Positions 1-10,099 of a stretch of 64,000 bases of DNA are shown in pieces. The translations under genes and the position numbers were made by a program. Source of the stretch: Flavobacterium sufflavum (GTDB lineage Bacteria; Bacteroidota; Bacteroidia; Flavobacteriales; Flavobacteriaceae). The notes beneath the pieces were generated by a model, which did not search any database, was not told where the DNA came from, and saw only the letters and a list, made by a program, of their open reading frames with translations. Within the stretch, counting starts at the first letter, position 1. Every line of letters begins with the position of its first letter. Where the stretch lies: NCBI RefSeq assembly GCF_004016525.1, contig NZ_SACJ01000008.1, positions 1-64,000 on the forward strand, read 5' to 3'.

Positions 1-11
1 AGCGAAAGCAT

Positions 12-73
12 AAGCAAAAGTTTAGTATTTGTTTGAAATTAAGCACTTTAAATATACTAACTTTTGCTTTTTT
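12..73 (+). terminator. Terminator of a gene lying left of the window
   Basis: An imperfect inverted repeat pairs positions 12-28 with 54-69 (one bulged A) and runs into six T at 68-73. The T-run is only on the + strand side, so it should end a + strand transcript whose gene lies before position 1. Confidence 0.7.
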
Positions 74-657
74 GTACAATTATTTTTACGTATTTATTAC
101 GTGATTATATCGAACTCACGTTAAATATTAATTAGACTTACCGAGTTAAATCATTGTGGTTTGAATATTTTTCTTCTTATGACGCATTGGGAGATTTTAT
201 AAATTTTTATTGATTTTGATAACCTCACTTACTTTTTTTACACCTTTCATTAATAAATTAATTACCAGTCTTGCATTTATAAGAGACTACTTTTTTATTC
301 GAAATTTATTTAATAATAGCATATGATCTTTCATTGTAATTATCATTTTATTCTGTTTTAAAAGTTGGACTAATAAAACTTTAATAGATTGTGGCGATTT
401 GTTTAGCTATTATCTATCGGTCATTTTCTTATTGTACATATTGTATATTTCGGTCTGTTATAGGATTGAAATTCATGATACAGAATTGAAATAACTATAA
501 GTTTAATAAAAAATAATTTTAGCGTAATTTATTGATTATTAGCGTTTTGTGTGTTGTAAAATAGAGGGTGATAATATTGTATGAAATCGTAACATCCTCA
601 AAATACAAGCATGATTTTTACAGATATCTTAGCAATTGAATTTAATATTTTAAGATA
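74..657. other. Non-coding AT-rich leader region before the fructan locus
   Basis: No credible gene is seen on either strand in these 584 bases. The region separates the upstream terminator from the MFS transporter and must hold the promoter of the fructan operon. I found no perfect TAnnTTTG element. The nearest match, at 572-579, has one mismatch and only 15 bases to an upstream TTG at 554-556, so I do not call it a promoter. Confidence 0.5.
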
Positions 658-1977
658 ATGAAAAAAATTATTGTTTGGTCTTTAATAGCATCATTGGCTG
701 GATTTCTTTTTGGGTTTGATACCGTTGTAATTTCAGGAGCGGATAAAAAATTACAATTATTATGGCATTCTTCAGATACTTTTCATGGAACGGTGGTTAT
801 GGGAATGGCACTTTGGGGTACTGTTATTGGAGCTATTTTCGGAGGAATACCAACTAATAAAATAGGAAGAAAAAATACCTTATTATGGATAGGGATTTTA
901 TTCTTTATTTCAGCGATAGGTTCTGCCTTCGCAAATAATCCATTTGTTTTTGCTGCTTTTAGATTTATAGGAGGTTTGGGTGTAGGAGCCTCAACCATTG
1001 CAGCTCCAGCTTATATTTCTGAAATTGCACCAGCTAAAGACAGGGGTAAATTGGTGGCATTTTATCAATTTAATATTGTTTTAGGTATTTTGATTGCCTT
1101 TCTTTCCAATTATTTATTGAGAGACCTTGGTGAAAATTCATGGAGGTGGATGATGGGAGTGCAGGCAATTCCTGCTTTCATTTATTCGGTATTCATTTTT
1201 TCTATTCCTGAAAGCCCAAGATGGTTGTTGTCAAGGAATAAAGATAACGAGGCTAAAAAAGTTTTGCAATTAATAGGACTTGAGGCTGACTTTGAAAAAA
1301 TGAAGGAGGAGATTGATATCGATAATGCTAATGTGGCTTTTACAAATGATCATATTTTTTTAAAAAAATATAGAACACCATTACTACTGGCATTCTTGAT
1401 TGCTTTTTTTAATCAATTATCAGGAATTAATGCTTTTTTATATTATTCAAATAGAATTTTTCAGGAAGCAGGTTTGGGCGAAAGTACAGCCTTGTTAAGT
1501 AGTATCGGAATCGGGATTGTCAATTTAATTTTCACTTTGTTGGGAGTTTTCTTAATTGATAGATTAGGCCGTAAAGTTCTAATGCATATAGGTTCTATTG
1601 GGTATATTATTTCACTCAGTTTAGTGGCAATGGCATTCTTCTTTCATTGGCAGGGAATTGCAGTTCCAATCTTTTTGTTTTTGTTTATCGCTTCACACGC
1701 AATAGGTCAAGGGGCAGTAATCTGGGTTTTTATTTCCGAAATTTTCCCTAATCATCTCAGAGCCTCGGGGCAAGCTTTTGGTAGTACCACCCATTGGATA
1801 TTAGCGGCAATAATTCCGTCATTGATTCCCTTTTTGTTTTCCTCGATTGGTCCTGGAGTTGTGTTTTTGTTTTTTGCCATAATGATGGTTTTCCAACTTC
1901 TTTTTGTGTTTGTCTTAATGCCTGAGACTAAAGGAATTTCTTTAGAAGAATTAAGTGAAAAATTAATAAAAAGATAA
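658..1977 (+). CDS. MFS sugar porter, probable fructose importer
   Basis: A 439-residue inner-membrane transporter of the major facilitator superfamily, sugar porter family, with about 12 hydrophobic segments. Sugar-porter signatures are visible: a GRK motif after the second helix (NKIGRK), PESPRWLL at the end of the N-terminal half, DRLGRK in the C-terminal half and PETKG near the end. It lies first in the fructan locus, 184 bp before susC. The Bacteroides levan locus also has an MFS monosaccharide importer, so uptake of free fructose is the likely job. The substrate is inferred from context and not from specific residues. Confidence 0.85.
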   Translation: MKKIIVWSLIASLAGFLFGFDTVVISGADKKLQLLWHSSDTFHGTVVMGMALWGTVIGAIFGGIPTNKIGRKNTLLWIGILFFISAIGSAFANNPFVFAAFRFIGGLGVGASTIAAPAYISEIAPAKDRGKLVAFYQFNIVLGILIAFLSNYLLRDLGENSWRWMMGVQAIPAFIYSVFIFSIPESPRWLLSRNKDNEAKKVLQLIGLEADFEKMKEEIDIDNANVAFTNDHIFLKKYRTPLLLAFLIAFFNQLSGINAFLYYSNRIFQEAGLGESTALLSSIGIGIVNLIFTLLGVFLIDRLGRKVLMHIGSIGYIISLSLVAMAFFFHWQGIAVPIFLFLFIASHAIGQGAVIWVFISEIFPNHLRASGQAFGSTTHWILAAIIPSLIPFLFSSIGPGVVFLFFAIMMVFQLLFVFVLMPETKGISLEELSEKLIKR

Positions 1978-2161
1978 ATTATGCCAGGAACAAGTAAAAA
2001 AATATCATTTAGACTATTCCATTGTCCTAATGGAGAAAAGTAATTACAGAAATTTTCTTTCCTACTCAGCCTTTTACTGATTTTAAGGCATCATCAACAA
2101 CGCAAACAGAAATAAAAATCTAATTATTAACCAATTCCAATTTAATTAAACCAATTTAATT

Positions 2162-5100
2162 ATGAAAAACAAAATTTTTCTTTTTCTCTTTTTTCTTTGC
2201 CCAATATTGGTAATGAATGCACAGAATTTCGGGATAAAAGGGACAATTGTCTCTTTAGATGACGGCTTGCCTATGCCTGGTGTAACAGTTCAAGTTTCTG
2301 GAACGAATAAAAGCACAACCACAGACTTTGATGGGAAATATGTTATAGAGGGTATAAAAGGTTCTGAGACTCTTGAGTTTAGTTTTATAGGCTATGTTTC
2401 TCAATCGATTGCAATTAAAAATACCAGTATCATTAATGTTAAATTGGTGTCTGGCAATCAACAATTAAATGAAGTAGTTGTGGTGGGATATACATCACAA
2501 AAGAAAGCTGATATCACAGGAGCTGTTGCAGTTGTTGATATGGGACAACTTAATAAGCAAGTGGAACCCAATCCTCTTAAAGCATTACAAGGAAGACTCG
2601 CTGGAGTAAAAATATCTTCAGATGGTTCCCCAAGTGGTTCTAATACTTCAGTACTTATCAGAGGAGTAGGGACTCTTGGAAATACGACACCATTACTTGT
2701 TATTGATGGTGTTCCGACAAAATCAGGCATGCATGAACTTAATCCTAATGATATAGAAACGATACAAGTTCTAAAAGATGCTTCATCAGCAAGTATTTAT
2801 GGATCTCGAGCTTCAAATGGGGTTATTATAATTACAACCAAAAAAGGTAAATCGGGAATAATGCGTATAAATTTTAATAAATACACTTCATTTTCTACTT
2901 ACGCTAATCGTTTAAAGGTACTTAATTCAGAACAATATGGACAAGCACTTTGGCAAGCTAATATTAATGATGGCCTTAATCCCAACAATAATAATTTAAG
3001 TTACCAATTTGATTGGGGAGTCGTTGATGGAACTCCAAAACTGAATAAAGTATTGGTACCGGAATACCTGGATAACGCTCAGACCCTAAAGTCTTCAAAT
3101 ACGGATTGGTATAATGAAATTTCCCAAACAGGAATAGCTGATTCTTATGATTTAGCAGTGTCTAATGGTACTGAAAAAGGGAATTATCTTTTTTCAGTTA
3201 ATTACTACGACAATAAGGGCATAGTGAAAACCAGTGAATTTAAACGTGTGTCTGGACGTATGAACAGTTCTTATAAACTTTTGAATAATAATCTAATTAT
3301 TGGTGAAAATTTCACAATCAATAGAACGAATGAAGTTACAGAGCCGGGGGTGTTAGATCCAGCATTACGAGCACTTCCATTAATTCCTGTTCATACTGTT
3401 GATGGATCAGGTTGGGGAGGTCCGGTAGGAGGAATGAATGATAGACAAAATCCGGTGAGATTATTAGAATACAACAAAGACAATGGATATAAATATTTGC
3501 GTCTTTTTGGAAATGCTTATGCCGATTTGCAAATAATAAAAGGGTTAAATGTTAAAACAAATTTTGGGATTGATTACGGTAGTTTTTATAAAAAATCATT
3601 ACAACGCAGCTATGTCTCAGGTTACTTGAAAAACGACCAAAATGCCGTAAGTATTGATCAATCTACAAGTGATAAATTTACTTGGTCTAACACGGTAACT
3701 TACAAATTTTCATTAGGAAGAAATAATTTCAATGTTTTGGCAGGTACAGAGATGTTTAAAGATGACTTTACAAATACCTGGCTTAGAAAAGATGATTTCA
3801 TAATCGAATCGCCTGATTATATGTATCCAGATGCCGGAACAGGGAAATCCTATACTGGAGGAGGAGCTACAAGCTACAGTCTATTATCTTATTTTGGGAA
3901 AATAGAATATGATTTTGATAAAAAATATCTTTTCTCGGCAACTTTGCGTCATGATGGTTCCTCGCGTTTTGGTAAAAATAATCAATTTGGTACGTTCCCT
4001 GCATTTTCAGCAGGATGGAGAATCGCTCAGGAAGATTTTGTGAAAAATAATGCAAAATTTGTTTCAGATCTTAAATTACGTGCAGGATGGGGACAGACTG
4101 GTAATCAGGAAATCAGCAACACAGCAATATACTCTCTTTATTTAGCAAATTATGCGGGAGGTGATCCAACCTGGGGAACTTCTTTTGGAACTGCTTATGA
4201 CATTTCTGGAGCGGGAAGCGGTATATTAAAATCAGGTTTTATTGCTATTCAAACCGGAAATAATGACCTAAAATGGGAAACAACCACACAAACCAATGTA
4301 GGGTTAGATTATGGTTTGTTCAACCAAAAATTATCAGGTTCTATAGATTATTATTTTAAAAGTACCAAAGATATTCTTGTGATGCCACCGTATCTTGGAG
4401 TTATTGGAGAAGGTGGAAATCGATGGATAAACGGGGCATCCATGGAAAATAAAGGATGGGAATTTTCTTTAGGCTATAATGATGCAACTTCATGGGGACT
4501 AAAATATGAGATTAATGCTAATCTTTCGATGAATAAGAATAGAATTACCTATTTGCCACCCTCAGTACAAAATAATTATGGAGGTAATGGAACTACAGAC
4601 AATATACTTGGTCGACCATTAAACTCAATGTATGGTTATGTGGCAGATGGTTTATTCCGTACTGAAGATGAAGTTTTTAATTCGGCTTTTCAAGAAGGAA
4701 AAGGTCTTGGTCGTATCCGTTATAAGGATTTGAATAATGATAATGTTATTAATGACAAAGATAGAACTTGGATTGGAAATCCAAATCCGGATTATGCCTA
4801 TGGACTTAATATCAGTCTTAATTATAAAAATTTTGATGTTTCTACATTTTTTGAAGGTATTGGAAATGTTGATGTAGTTAATCAAAAAAAATATCAAACT
4901 GATTTCTGGAGTGTAGATGATGTCGGTTCAAATAAAGGAATAAGATTATTAAATGCTTGGTCTCCTTCTAATCCAAATTCAACGATACCGGCTATTTCAA
5001 CTACTGACAAAAATGCGGAGTCTAGGTTTTCAACATATTTTGTTGAAAATGGACGCTACTTAAAGTTACGTGTAGTGCAGTTTGGTTATACTTTACCAAA

Positions 5101-5266
5101 AGAAACAGCATCAAAATTTAAAATGGATAGTTTTAGAGTTTATTTAAGTGGACAAAATCTTTGGACACTTAAAGCATCAGATTTTACAGGTGTAGACCCT
5201 GAAAATGCTGGATTTGGTTATCCACAACCAAGAACTTTCACAGTTGGATTAAATGTATCGCTATAA
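2162..5266 (+). CDS. SusC/RagA TonB-linked outer-membrane transporter (fructan locus)
   Basis: A 1034-residue outer-membrane importer of oligosaccharides, powered by TonB. A signal peptide (residues 1 to about 20, ending NAQ) is followed by a carboxypeptidase-regulatory-like beta domain (about 25-105), a short linker with NEVVVVGY, a plug domain (about 115-230, with the typical VLKDASSASIYGSRASNG segment) and a 22-strand-type barrel to the C-terminus. The last residues end in the usual aromatic-rich strand (TFTVGLNVSL). It precedes its SusD partner by 107 bp. The neighbouring GH32, glycan-binding protein and fructokinase indicate fructo-oligosaccharides as cargo. Confidence 0.93.
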   Translation: MKNKIFLFLFFLCPILVMNAQNFGIKGTIVSLDDGLPMPGVTVQVSGTNKSTTTDFDGKYVIEGIKGSETLEFSFIGYVSQSIAIKNTSIINVKLVSGNQQLNEVVVVGYTSQKKADITGAVAVVDMGQLNKQVEPNPLKALQGRLAGVKISSDGSPSGSNTSVLIRGVGTLGNTTPLLVIDGVPTKSGMHELNPNDIETIQVLKDASSASIYGSRASNGVIIITTKKGKSGIMRINFNKYTSFSTYANRLKVLNSEQYGQALWQANINDGLNPNNNNLSYQFDWGVVDGTPKLNKVLVPEYLDNAQTLKSSNTDWYNEISQTGIADSYDLAVSNGTEKGNYLFSVNYYDNKGIVKTSEFKRVSGRMNSSYKLLNNNLIIGENFTINRTNEVTEPGVLDPALRALPLIPVHTVDGSGWGGPVGGMNDRQNPVRLLEYNKDNGYKYLRLFGNAYADLQIIKGLNVKTNFGIDYGSFYKKSLQRSYVSGYLKNDQNAVSIDQSTSDKFTWSNTVTYKFSLGRNNFNVLAGTEMFKDDFTNTWLRKDDFIIESPDYMYPDAGTGKSYTGGGATSYSLLSYFGKIEYDFDKKYLFSATLRHDGSSRFGKNNQFGTFPAFSAGWRIAQEDFVKNNAKFVSDLKLRAGWGQTGNQEISNTAIYSLYLANYAGGDPTWGTSFGTAYDISGAGSGILKSGFIAIQTGNNDLKWETTTQTNVGLDYGLFNQKLSGSIDYYFKSTKDILVMPPYLGVIGEGGNRWINGASMENKGWEFSLGYNDATSWGLKYEINANLSMNKNRITYLPPSVQNNYGGNGTTDNILGRPLNSMYGYVADGLFRTEDEVFNSAFQEGKGLGRIRYKDLNNDNVINDKDRTWIGNPNPDYAYGLNISLNYKNFDVSTFFEGIGNVDVVNQKKYQTDFWSVDDVGSNKGIRLLNAWSPSNPNSTIPAISTTDKNAESRFSTYFVENGRYLKLRVVQFGYTLPKETASKFKMDSFRVYLSGQNLWTLKASDFTGVDPENAGFGYPQPRTFTVGLNVSL

Positions 5267-5278
5267 AAAATAAATATT

Positions 5279-5362
5279 ATGAAATCGCCATTAACAACAA
5301 GTTTGTGCAAGCAAACACCAATGAATAAAAAGGCGATACCATATATGACCACTAACAAATAA
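5279..5362 (+). other. Structured susC-susD spacer with a possible 27-codon ORF
   Basis: The 107-bp spacer holds an outer inverted repeat ATCGCC (5284-5289) / GGCGAT (5332-5337) enclosing a small hairpin GTTTG (5301-5305) / CAAAC (5312-5316). An ATG at 5279 opens a 27-codon frame that stops at 5362, 12 bp before susD. The peptide has no recognisable motif. The fold could tune susC versus susD mRNA levels or stability. Neither the peptide nor the regulation is demonstrated by the sequence. Confidence 0.3.
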
Positions 5363-5373
5363 ATTTTACATAT

Positions 5374-7071
5374 ATGAAAAAAATATATTCTGTTTTAGGA
5401 CTTATAATCCTGATAACTATATCTTCCTGTTCTGCTGATTATTTAGTAGAGAATCCAAAAGGGGTGCTTTCACAAGATGTGCTGGTGACTCCTGAAAATG
5501 TAGATGGATTTATGAATGCCGCTTATTCATCGTTAGGGAATGATCATTACGATACTCCTTTTAGTCTATGGCCTTATGGGAATGTCCGTTCAGATGATGC
5601 ATATAAGGGAGGAAGTGGACCAAATGATATTCAGGCCTTTCATTTTTTTGAAGTATCTAATAATATTCGTTCTGATTTTGGCGAATTGGATCGTTTTTGG
5701 TACATAAGCTATGTAGGGATTTCAAGAGTAAATAAAGCGCTAGCGGCTTTGAATTTATTGACAAAAGAACAATATCCTCTTAAAGAAACTAGAGAAGCTG
5801 AGATGCGTTTTTTGAGAGGTCATTTTTACTTTATGCTTAAAATAATGTATAGAAATGTTCCGTATGTAACAGAAGAGACCCCTATTGCCGATTATGCTAA
5901 AATTTCAAATCGTGAATTGACTAATGACCAATTATGGGATGCAATTGCAGCAGATTTTCAGGCAGCGGCAGATAAACTTCCACAAACACAACCTGAGGTT
6001 GGTCGTGCAACAAAGTTAGCAGCTTATTCTTATTTGGCAAAAGTACGTTTATATCAGGCTTATCAGCAAGATGATAATTATAATGTAGTTAACATAAACC
6101 ACGAAAGACTTCAACAAGTTATCGAAGCAACTAATCAAGTAATCGGAAAAGCACAACTTGAATCTGATTTTGGTAATAATTTTATGCCTGGTGAATACGA
6201 AAATGGTAAGGAATCAATTTTTGCTATTCAATATTCTGCTAATGATGGAACACTTCATGGTCGAATTAATTATTCGGATGTATTGGCTACACCTCAAGGT
6301 ATAGGTTGTTGTGATTTCCATAAACCGAGCCAAAATTTGGTTAATGCATTTAAGACTTCGGCTGATGGATTACCAATGTTTGATACGTATAACAATGTAG
6401 ATTTAAATTATAAACAAATTAGCAATTATGATGTAGATCCAAGATTATATCATACAGTGGCAATTCCCGGATTGCCTTGGAAATATAGTGCTGATTTAAC
6501 TTTTCAGGAGAACTGGAACCGTTCGCCAGATGCCTACGGGAATTATGCTTCGTTAAAAGAGAATGTAGATCCTGCTTGCGGTTGTTTGATTAACGTAGAT
6601 CCTTTTTATGGGAATACAAAAAATAGAATTCAAATTAGATATGCCGATGTTATATTAATGAGAGCTGAAGCATACATTGAATTAGGACAACATAATGAAG
6701 CATTACCACTAATAAATCAGATTCGCCATCGCGCATCACAAAGCAACAAATTTACTTCAGCTTATGATAATAATGTGAAAATTGCCGAATACATAAATGG
6801 TACAAATTGCACTTGGACACAAGGATATGCACGTCAGGCATTACGATGGGAACGCCGTTTAGAATTTGCAATGGAAGGAAGCCGTTTTTTCGACTTAGTA
6901 CGTTGGGGTATTGCGGAGCAAACTTTAAACAATTATTATAATATCGAGAAAACAAAGCGTTCGTTTTTTAATGAGGCCCATTTTGATAAAAATAAAGAAG
7001 AATATTGTCCGATACCACTTGCTCAAATTAATTTCAGCCAGGGAGTGTATCAACAAAACACAGGTTATTAA
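5374..7071 (+). CDS. SusD/RagB glycan-binding lipoprotein (fructan locus)
   Basis: A 565-residue surface lipoprotein that caps the SusC barrel and binds the incoming glycan. It begins with a lipoprotein signal peptide with cysteine near residue 19 (ISSCS). The N-terminal TPR-like SusD region follows, with WYISYVGISRVNKAL and EMRFLRGHFYFML typical of the family. The C-terminal RagB/SusD region contains RYADVILMRAEAYIELG and RWERRLEFAMEGSRFFDLVRWG. Length is normal for SusD. It forms one operon with the upstream susC and the downstream surface glycan-binding protein (32-bp gap). Confidence 0.93.
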   Translation: MKKIYSVLGLIILITISSCSADYLVENPKGVLSQDVLVTPENVDGFMNAAYSSLGNDHYDTPFSLWPYGNVRSDDAYKGGSGPNDIQAFHFFEVSNNIRSDFGELDRFWYISYVGISRVNKALAALNLLTKEQYPLKETREAEMRFLRGHFYFMLKIMYRNVPYVTEETPIADYAKISNRELTNDQLWDAIAADFQAAADKLPQTQPEVGRATKLAAYSYLAKVRLYQAYQQDDNYNVVNINHERLQQVIEATNQVIGKAQLESDFGNNFMPGEYENGKESIFAIQYSANDGTLHGRINYSDVLATPQGIGCCDFHKPSQNLVNAFKTSADGLPMFDTYNNVDLNYKQISNYDVDPRLYHTVAIPGLPWKYSADLTFQENWNRSPDAYGNYASLKENVDPACGCLINVDPFYGNTKNRIQIRYADVILMRAEAYIELGQHNEALPLINQIRHRASQSNKFTSAYDNNVKIAEYINGTNCTWTQGYARQALRWERRLEFAMEGSRFFDLVRWGIAEQTLNNYYNIEKTKRSFFNEAHFDKNKEEYCPIPLAQINFSQGVYQQNTGY

Positions 7072-7103
7072 CTAAATACGAATCAATATCTAAAAAATAA
7101 ATT

Positions 7104-8498
7104 ATGAAAAGAATTATAATAAATTGCTTGACAGCAATCGCAATGCTTTTTTGTATGCTGACCATTTCATGCAGCAGTGACAATTTTGATAAAAACGGTT
7201 TAGAGACTGACGTAGATGTTAGTATAACATCATTCAAGGTAAATGGTATAGATGCTACAATTAATCAAAAAACTAAACAGATTACCCTAACACTCCCTTA
7301 CGGTTCAACTGTTACTACAGCGGTTCCTGAAATTGTCATTCCGGCAGGGGCATCAATTAATCCTGGATTGGGAACGGCTATCGATTTTACAAATCCAGTA
7401 TATATTCGTGTAATAAATGGAAATCTATATAAGGACTATGTGGTAAACGTAGTGGTTTTAAATCCAATATTAAGTTTTAAAATTAATAATGTTGAAGCAA
7501 CAATCAATAATGCAAATAAAACCATTATGATGACTCTGCCTGAAGGGACTAATTTGACTTCATTAACTCCAGTGATAGAATTGTCAGCAGGAGTTTCTAT
7601 TAATCCTACATCTGGAAAGGTAGTCAATTTCTCTTCTCCAGTAATTTATACAATAACTTCAGGTTCAATTTCTGTGCAGTACACAGCAATAGTAACGACA
7701 CCAGTAACAGGGATTTCGGTTGCTTTTCTAGGGACTGCAGCTACACGTCAAGGAATTACTAATCTTGATGAGAAAGCAGCATCTGACTGGTTGTTTAATA
7801 ATTTTTCAAATGTAACTTACATTTCTTTTGATGAAATTAGCGGAGGGGCTAACTTAGCTAGTTTTAATGTTATCTGGTGGCATCATGATGCAGCCATAAA
7901 CTTACCTACTATTGCTTTAAGTAACAATGTGATAACAGCACTAAAAAATTACCGTACTTCTGGGGGGAATTTATTATTGACTTCTTTCGCTTCTCAATAT
8001 GTAGATGCCCTTGGAATTGTTCCAGCAGGGAAAGGACCAAATAATGTTTGGGGAGACTTCCCACCTGCTGGATGGGTTGATGCAAATTCATGGGGAATGT
8101 CTTTCAAAGGACATGAAAATCACCCTATTTTTCAGAATCTTCAAACTTTTGAAACGGGTAAAGCTAAATTACTCCAAAGCGGTACTTTTAGATTGAATCA
8201 TACTGCATGGTGGTTTATACCAGAATGGGGAGGATATGTAAATGGTGCAGGTTGGAGATCACAAACTGGAGGTAATAACCTTGCCAGTGAAGACTGGGAT
8301 GATACTCTTGACGGACGAGTAACCATTTCAGAATTTCCTGGAGGTGCTTCTAATATAAATGTTGTAGAAATCTCAATGGGAGCTTATGACTGGTATAATG
8401 AAGCAGATGCCAGCGGGAATCCAAGTCAGGCAAATAGTTTCTTAGGAAACATTCAGCAACTGACCAAAAATAGTATCAATTATTTAGCGGATCATTAA
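7104..8498 (+). CDS. Surface glycan-binding lipoprotein, DUF4960 type
   Basis: A 464-residue lipoprotein (signal peptide with ISCSS at about residue 22-25). Two tandem beta-sandwich repeats are visible at about residues 40-115 and 120-198; each starts with SFK(V/I)N and continues with a LTLP or MTLP strand, like DUF5018-type domains. The C-terminal half (about 205-464) is rich in Trp and Gly and resembles DUF4960, the domain of the levan-binding surface protein in the Bacteroides levan locus. Its position directly after susD and before GH32 matches that locus. Likely role: holding fructan at the cell surface. No catalytic motif is seen. Confidence 0.75.
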   Translation: MKRIIINCLTAIAMLFCMLTISCSSDNFDKNGLETDVDVSITSFKVNGIDATINQKTKQITLTLPYGSTVTTAVPEIVIPAGASINPGLGTAIDFTNPVYIRVINGNLYKDYVVNVVVLNPILSFKINNVEATINNANKTIMMTLPEGTNLTSLTPVIELSAGVSINPTSGKVVNFSSPVIYTITSGSISVQYTAIVTTPVTGISVAFLGTAATRQGITNLDEKAASDWLFNNFSNVTYISFDEISGGANLASFNVIWWHHDAAINLPTIALSNNVITALKNYRTSGGNLLLTSFASQYVDALGIVPAGKGPNNVWGDFPPAGWVDANSWGMSFKGHENHPIFQNLQTFETGKAKLLQSGTFRLNHTAWWFIPEWGGYVNGAGWRSQTGGNNLASEDWDDTLDGRVTISEFPGGASNINVVEISMGAYDWYNEADASGNPSQANSFLGNIQQLTKNSINYLADH

Positions 8499-8520
8499 AA
8501 TAATTTTTAATAAATAAACG

Positions 8521-10071
8521 ATGAAAAAAATATATTGTATAGCTGCTATTTTTTCAATGATGTTTATATCCTGTGCTCAGGATGATATCACTAAAATAAC
8601 TAAAGCAGATATTTACGGAACACCTAATGTTTTTCCCCAGCCGCCTGTCGGCTGGATGGGAGAAACAGATTCCTATAATACCACGGGTTGGGTAGGCGAT
8701 GTGATGCCTTATTTTGATAATGGAAAATTTCATCTGTTTTTCTTGCATGATGCCTCGAATAAACCAGCCGGTAAAGGATATCACGATATTCAAGAGTTTG
8801 AAACTTCTGATCTTGTAAATTTTGATTATAATGGACGAATGATTCCTTATGGTGCGACAAATGAAGCGGATTTTGGTGTTGGTACAGGCTCAGTTGTAAA
8901 AGTTGGAAATCTTTATTATTTCTATTATACCGGAAATAATGGTATCGCTTCTTTTCTTCAAAATAATCCGAGGGAAAGTGTTCTTTGCGCTACAAGTCCG
9001 GATTTAAAGAATTGGACCAAAATCAAATCATTTAAACTTACTGCTCCTGTGGGCTATAATGATTATGATTTTCGTGATCCACATGTGTTTTACAATGGTG
9101 AAGACAGTAAATATCACATGATAGTCAGTACGATGACCAATCCGGGGCATAAGGCAGTGTTATTGCATTTTACAACAACAAATCCTTCGGTAAACAATTG
9201 GGTAGTTCAGAACCCGATTTATACAACAACAGTTGCAGAGAATTATCTGATGATGGAATGTGCTGATATCTTTAAGATGGGGGCTTATTGGTATTTGTTC
9301 TTCTCTGAAAATTGGAGCAATGCTAAAGGGACACATTACCGTATGGCTACATCATTAAATGGTCCTTGGGTTACTCCTAAAAATGAAATGTTAGACGGAG
9401 AATTTCTATATGCTGCCAAAACGGCTTCAGATGGTAATAAGCGATACCTTTTTGGATGGACAGCACGTCGTTCCCCTGAGAACGATTTGGGAAACAAGGA
9501 TTGGGCTGGGAATTTGGTAACCTATGAACTTACACAGAATAGTGATGGTACTTTAGGCTTGAAAATTCCCGAATCTGTTTCAAATCATTTTACAACACCT
9601 ATAAAGTTAGAAATTCAAGATAATTTAGGAAGTATTACGGAGAATACCGACAGTTTTTCTTTAGACGGAAGTAATTCTCCTGCAGTATTACTGTTTTCTA
9701 AACTTGAGAAATCGAGTAAAATTCATACTCAGATGTCCTATACTGGCAACACTGGCAACACTGGATTTGTATTTGCAGCAGATAATATGTCTAAAAGTTA
9801 TTATAAAATAGTTCTCGAACCATCTAATAATAGAATTGCCGGATATCTTGTTAACGGGACTAATTCAGTTGAGGTTACTCGCGTTCCGATGACAATAGAA
9901 GCTGGGAAAACCTATGATTTAGACTTGGTTTGTGATGGTAGTGTTTGTATTGTATATGTTAATGGAAAAGTGGCATTAAGTAATCGAATTTATGGAATGA
10001 GAGGGCAAAAATGGGGATTGATTACTCAAAATTTAAATGCAACTTATAGTATTCCATTGCTGACAAAATAA
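8521..10071 (+). CDS. GH32 fructan hydrolase lipoprotein (levanase-like)
   Basis: A 516-residue exported lipoprotein (FISCAQ, cysteine at residue 18) of glycoside hydrolase family 32. The five-bladed propeller covers about residues 45-345, and a C-terminal beta-sandwich about 365-516. The three GH32 catalytic motifs can be placed: a nucleophile Asp60 in WVGDVMPY (in place of the usual WMNDPNG), the RDP triplet at 185-187 (stabiliser Asp186), and the acid/base Glu246 in MECADIF. Surface location and context suggest an endo- or exo-acting fructanase feeding SusCD. A 9-bp in-frame repeat (9742-9764) encodes TGNTGNTG in the C-terminal domain. Levan versus inulin preference cannot be read from the sequence. 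Confidence 0.85.
   Translation: MKKIYCIAAIFSMMFISCAQDDITKITKADIYGTPNVFPQPPVGWMGETDSYNTTGWVGDVMPYFDNGKFHLFFLHDASNKPAGKGYHDIQEFETSDLVNFDYNGRMIPYGATNEADFGVGTGSVVKVGNLYYFYYTGNNGIASFLQNNPRESVLCATSPDLKNWTKIKSFKLTAPVGYNDYDFRDPHVFYNGEDSKYHMIVSTMTNPGHKAVLLHFTTTNPSVNNWVVQNPIYTTTVAENYLMMECADIFKMGAYWYLFFSENWSNAKGTHYRMATSLNGPWVTPKNEMLDGEFLYAAKTASDGNKRYLFGWTARRSPENDLGNKDWAGNLVTYELTQNSDGTLGLKIPESVSNHFTTPIKLEIQDNLGSITENTDSFSLDGSNSPAVLLFSKLEKSSKIHTQMSYTGNTGNTGFVFAADNMSKSYYKIVLEPSNNRIAGYLVNGTNSVEVTRVPMTIEAGKTYDLDLVCDGSVCIVYVNGKVALSNRIYGMRGQKWGLITQNLNATYSIPLLTK
9742..9764 (+). repeat. 9-bp in-frame tandem repeat in the GH32 gene
   Basis: The unit ACTGGCAAC occurs twice and continues for five bases of a third copy. 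It keeps the reading frame and adds Gly-Asn-Thr units to a loop of the C-terminal domain, probably by replication slippage. Confidence 0.8.
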
Positions 10072-10099
10072 ACTAAATAGCGATAAGGTCTATTTAGTT
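10071..10099 (+). terminator. Hairpin directly after the GH32 stop codon
   Basis: A perfect 10-bp stem, AACTAAATAG (10071-10080) with CTATTTAGTT (10090-10099), and a 9-base loop. The first base is the last base of the GH32 stop codon. There is almost no T-run, so it may act as an mRNA 3'-end stabiliser or a weak terminator. Confidence 0.5.

Noticed and set aside
1981..2043. A 20-codon frame starting 3 bp after the MFS transporter stop codon
   Set aside because: The peptide has no recognisable feature, and chance frames of this size are common. Not called as a gene.
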